Below are positions 62,152-64,000 of a stretch of DNA of 64,000 nt, in pieces. The notes under the pieces were generated by a model that saw nothing but the letters and a program-made list of their open reading frames with translations, was not told the DNA's origin and did not search any database. Within the stretch, counting starts at the first letter, position 1; every line of letters begins with the position of its first letter. This DNA is from Methylovirgula sp. 4M-Z18 (lineage in GTDB: Bacteria; Pseudomonadota; Alphaproteobacteria; Rhizobiales; Beijerinckiaceae), in contig NZ_CP149574.1 of the NCBI RefSeq assembly GCF_037890675.1, forward strand, positions 3,014,874 through 3,078,873, written 5' to 3'. The translations under genes were made by a program, and so were the position numbers.

Positions 62152-62976
62152 ATGATGGGATCTCTGTTGATCCGGGGGATGCTGGTTGGCATCCTCGCCG
62201 GACTGTTGGCGTTTGGCTTCGCGAAAGTCTTCGGCGAGCCGCAGGTCGATAAAGCAATTGCCTTCGAGGAAGCGCATTCGCGCGAGGCCGACAAGCCCGC
62301 GGCCATGCCCGGTATGGCGATGCCGAACCAGCCGGAGCAGAAAGCCTCGGACGCGGCACCGGCGAATGCCATGCCGGGCATGCAAATGGGACAATCCGAT
62401 CAGGACCAGGGTGATGTCGAGCTGGTCAGCCGCCCGATGCAGGCGAGCTTCGGCCTGCTCACCGGTGTCCTCACTTACGGCATAGCCATGGGCGGCATGT
62501 TCGCGCTGGTCTTCGCCTTCGCCCAAGGCCGCTTGGGCCGGTTGACCCCGCGCGGCACGGCGGCACTGATCGCGATGGCCGGCTTTGCGGCGGTGGTGAT
62601 CATTCCGCAACTGAAATATCCGGCCAATCCGCCGGCGATCGGCAATCCGGAGACGATCGGCCCGCGCACGGCGCTCTATTTCGGCATGCTGGCGATCTCC
62701 GTCCTCTCGATGATCGTCGCCTTCATGACCGCACAAGGGCTGGCGCAGCGCTTCGGCCGCTGGAACGGCACGCTGATCGCGGCGGCGATCTACCTCGCCA
62801 TCGCCTTCGTCGCGATGCTGGTGCTGCCCGCCGTCAACGAAGTGCCGAGCGATTTTTCGGCTGACGTGCTCTGGCGCTTCCGTGTGGCCTCGCTCGGCAT
62901 TCACGTCGTGCTGTGGACCACTTACGGCATCGTGTTCGGCATCGTGGCCGAGAGATTGCTGCAAAGACGGGTCTAA
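62152..62976 (+). CDS. cbtA: Cobalt transporter subunit CbtA
   Basis: A 274-residue membrane protein with about five to six helices and a periplasmic loop rich in Met (AAMPGMAMPNQPEQ and MPGMQMGQ near residues 51-82), likely to bind cobalt. GSLLIRGMLVGILAGLLAFGFAKVFGEP at the start and WRFRVASLGIHVVLWTTYGIVFGIVAERLL at the end are typical. It is the second gene of the riboswitch-controlled operon. Import of cobalt for B12 synthesis is inferred from the family. Confidence 0.92.
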   Translation: MMGSLLIRGMLVGILAGLLAFGFAKVFGEPQVDKAIAFEEAHSREADKPAAMPGMAMPNQPEQKASDAAPANAMPGMQMGQSDQDQGDVELVSRPMQASFGLLTGVLTYGIAMGGMFALVFAFAQGRLGRLTPRGTAALIAMAGFAAVVIIPQLKYPANPPAIGNPETIGPRTALYFGMLAISVLSMIVAFMTAQGLAQRFGRWNGTLIAAAIYLAIAFVAMLVLPAVNEVPSDFSADVLWRFRVASLGIHVVLWTTYGIVFGIVAERLLQRRV

Positions 62977-63064
62977 ATGCAAAAGCCGGTGTGGTGAAGC
63001 GAGCGGGACGCCCGCGCTCCTGAAATGCTCGTAGTCTGGAGCGCGCCCCTCGCTTCTCCCCTCC

Positions 63065-63102
63065 TTGAAATCCGCAAATTCTGACGCTATATTGCGTCAG
63101 AA
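63065..63102 (+). promoter_or_regulatory. Promoter with embedded palindrome for the Res-Xre module
   Basis: TTGAAA (63065-63070) and TATATT (63088-63093) are spaced by 17 bp, an almost ideal sigma-70-type promoter. The palindrome TTCTGACGC (63079-63087) and GCGTCAGAA (63094-63102) straddles the -10 box with 9-bp arms, so antitoxin binding would block transcription, the usual autoregulation in such modules. The geometry is seen; binding is inferred. Confidence 0.8.
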
Positions 63103-63133
63103 TGATTGGCATTCGGACATGGAGGTCTGAGCC

Positions 63134-63484
63134 ATGGGCCTCGCCCAATACGCAGATGACGGGATTTTCGCGCCGCGCAAGATCGCCCACGCCCTTCGGA
63201 CAACCAGCGAGGAGGTCGCTCGCACGGCCGGCCTCGGCAAGGACTCGATCCAGCGCAAGGATCGCGTGCGGTCGGACAGGACCCAGCGGCGCTTGCGTGA
63301 GATGGTCGAAGTCATCAACAAGGTCGAGCCGCGCTTCGGCTCCGCGCTCATGGCTTATGCCTGGTATCGTTCCGAGCCACTGCCAGGATTCTCCGGCCAG
63401 ACGGCGATGCAGCTCGTGCGCAGCGGGCGCGCGGACGACGTGCTCGACTATATCGACGCGGTCGACGCCGGCGTGCACGCCTGA
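63134..63484 (+). CDS. Xre/MbcA/ParS-family antitoxin
   Basis: A 116-residue antitoxin with an N-terminal helix-turn-helix-type domain (APRKIAHALRTTSEEVARTAGLGKDSIQRKDRVRSDRTQRRLREM) and a C-terminal toxin-binding part (DUF2384/MbcA-ParS) with FGSALMAYAWYRSEPLPGFSGQTAMQLVRSGRADDVLDYIDAV. It neutralises the RES toxin and represses the operon through the palindrome at the promoter. The toxin gene begins two bases after its stop. A GGAGG lies before the ATG. Confidence 0.93.
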   Translation: MGLAQYADDGIFAPRKIAHALRTTSEEVARTAGLGKDSIQRKDRVRSDRTQRRLREMVEVINKVEPRFGSALMAYAWYRSEPLPGFSGQTAMQLVRSGRADDVLDYIDAVDAGVHA

Positions 63485-63486
63485 CC

Positions 63487-63990
63487 GTGCCGCTCCGCTA
63501 CGACGGCAAGCTCTACCGCGCACTGAACCCGATCCACGCGCGCGAGCCGCTCTCCGGTCTCGGCGCGGAAATCTATGGCGGCCGCTTCAATCCAAAGGGT
63601 GTGCCAGCGCTCTACACGTCTCTGTCGGTCATGACGGCCCTGCGGGAGGCCAACCAAGTCGGCAACCTCCAGCCAACGACGCTGGTCGCCTATGAGGCTG
63701 AAATCGAAAACATTTTCGACTGCAGCGACGAGACGGCGCTCGCAGCAAAAGGCATGGACGTTTCGCTCCTCGCGGGTGCGACATGGCGGGACGAAATGAA
63801 AGCAACCGGAGAAGCAAAAACGCAGGGTTTCGCCCGGCACCTGATCAGCATCGGCTATAACGGCCTCCTCGTCCGAAGCTTCGCGGCGGGCGCGACCCAT
63901 GCGGATAAGAACCTCGTACTGTGGAAATGGGCGGACAATCCTCCCGCCCGTCTCATTCTGATCGACGACGAACATCGGCTGTCGCGATAG
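63487..63990 (+). CDS. RES-domain toxin (NAD+ phosphorylase family)
   Basis: A 167-residue RES-domain toxin. The family degrades NAD+ by phosphorolysis. The Arg-Glu-Ser naming residues can be placed in KLYRALNPIHAREPLSGLGAEIYGGRFNPKGVPALYTSLSVMTALREANQ. The C-terminal half ends ADNPPARLILIDDEHRLSR. The start is GTG, two bases after the antitoxin stop. The complete gene ends 10 bases before the window end. It is paired with the Xre antitoxin in a standard bicistronic module. Confidence 0.92.
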   Translation: MPLRYDGKLYRALNPIHAREPLSGLGAEIYGGRFNPKGVPALYTSLSVMTALREANQVGNLQPTTLVAYEAEIENIFDCSDETALAAKGMDVSLLAGATWRDEMKATGEAKTQGFARHLISIGYNGLLVRSFAAGATHADKNLVLWKWADNPPARLILIDDEHRLSR

Positions 63991-64000
63991 ATCGCTACGC

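Overview
The window looks like a chromosomal segment of a GC-rich alphaproteobacterium of the order Hyphomicrobiales (Rhizobiales), perhaps Beijerinckiaceae. The order-level guess rests on gene content: a CpdR cell-cycle receiver, a cysteine-free 41-residue L36, an ScfR/RamB-type regulator divergent from isocitrate lyase, CbtB/CbtA cobalt transport, DUF1036 and DUF3772 proteins, and an intergenic sRNA-like locus of rhizobial style. The family-level guess is weak. I see no transposase, integrase or CRISPR array.

Layout. 1-2200: the C-terminus of a C45-type hydrolase and an FGGY pentulose kinase. 2300-13920: a full carbon-phosphorus (C-P) lyase system. It has phnC-D-E-E for uptake, phnF for repression, divergent phnG-H-I-J-K-L-M with a 2H-phosphoesterase (DUF1045) gene at the end, and convergent phnN. 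A PhnF-type palindrome lies in the phnF/phnG gap and a Pho-box-like direct repeat lies before phnC. No phnP is present. 14000-17500: an ScfR/RamB-like regulator divergent from aceA, followed by a 59-residue ORF. 17590-22760: gyrB, a LysE-type exporter and recQ. 22984-26140: urc1-urc4-upp, the core of the URC uracil-degradation pathway, followed by a Fur-family (Zur-like) regulator and ispG. 28000-35900: a second LysE-type exporter, a tautomerase with divergent TetR regulator, an N-formylglutamate amidohydrolase, an EamA exporter, a DUF1036 protein, pyk, an alpha/beta hydrolase, a TPR protein and rpmJ. 36074-39284: a long AT-richer gap, a patatin-like protein with an altered Asp motif, and an adenylate cyclase fused to an alpha/beta hydrolase. 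39506-46121: an oligopeptide-type ABC importer with a terminal amidase gene, flanked by an AraC regulator. 47055-52030: cupin, GNAT, DUF1906, SDR, LysR, DoxX and NTF2-like genes. The SDR and DoxX promoters share a 23-bp motif. 52213-55500: tRNA-Val(GAC), cpdR with a 329-bp inverted-repeat element upstream, a second N-formylglutamate amidohydrolase, an sRNA-like locus and an aldose-1-epimerase-like gene. 55527-63000: GST, a large MscS channel, argJ, a lipoprotein, mutT, a histidine-phosphatase-like gene, and a cobalamin-riboswitch-preceded cbtB-cbtA pair. 63079-63990: a Res-Xre toxin-antitoxin module with its own palindrome-embedded promoter.

How it works together. The left third lets the cell use phosphonates as phosphorus: import by PhnCDE, cleavage by PhnGHIJ(KL) with PhnM, then return of the ribosyl phosphate toward PRPP through PhnN. 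The middle carries central metabolism (glyoxylate shunt, pyruvate kinase, isoprenoid synthesis), replication and repair, and pyrimidine salvage and breakdown. The right third is a mosaic of transport, redox, cell-cycle and stress genes. The most unusual non-coding items are the element upstream of cpdR, the sRNA-like locus at about 54121-54208, the duplicated LysR-linked motif, and a set of very long perfect hairpins between convergent genes.
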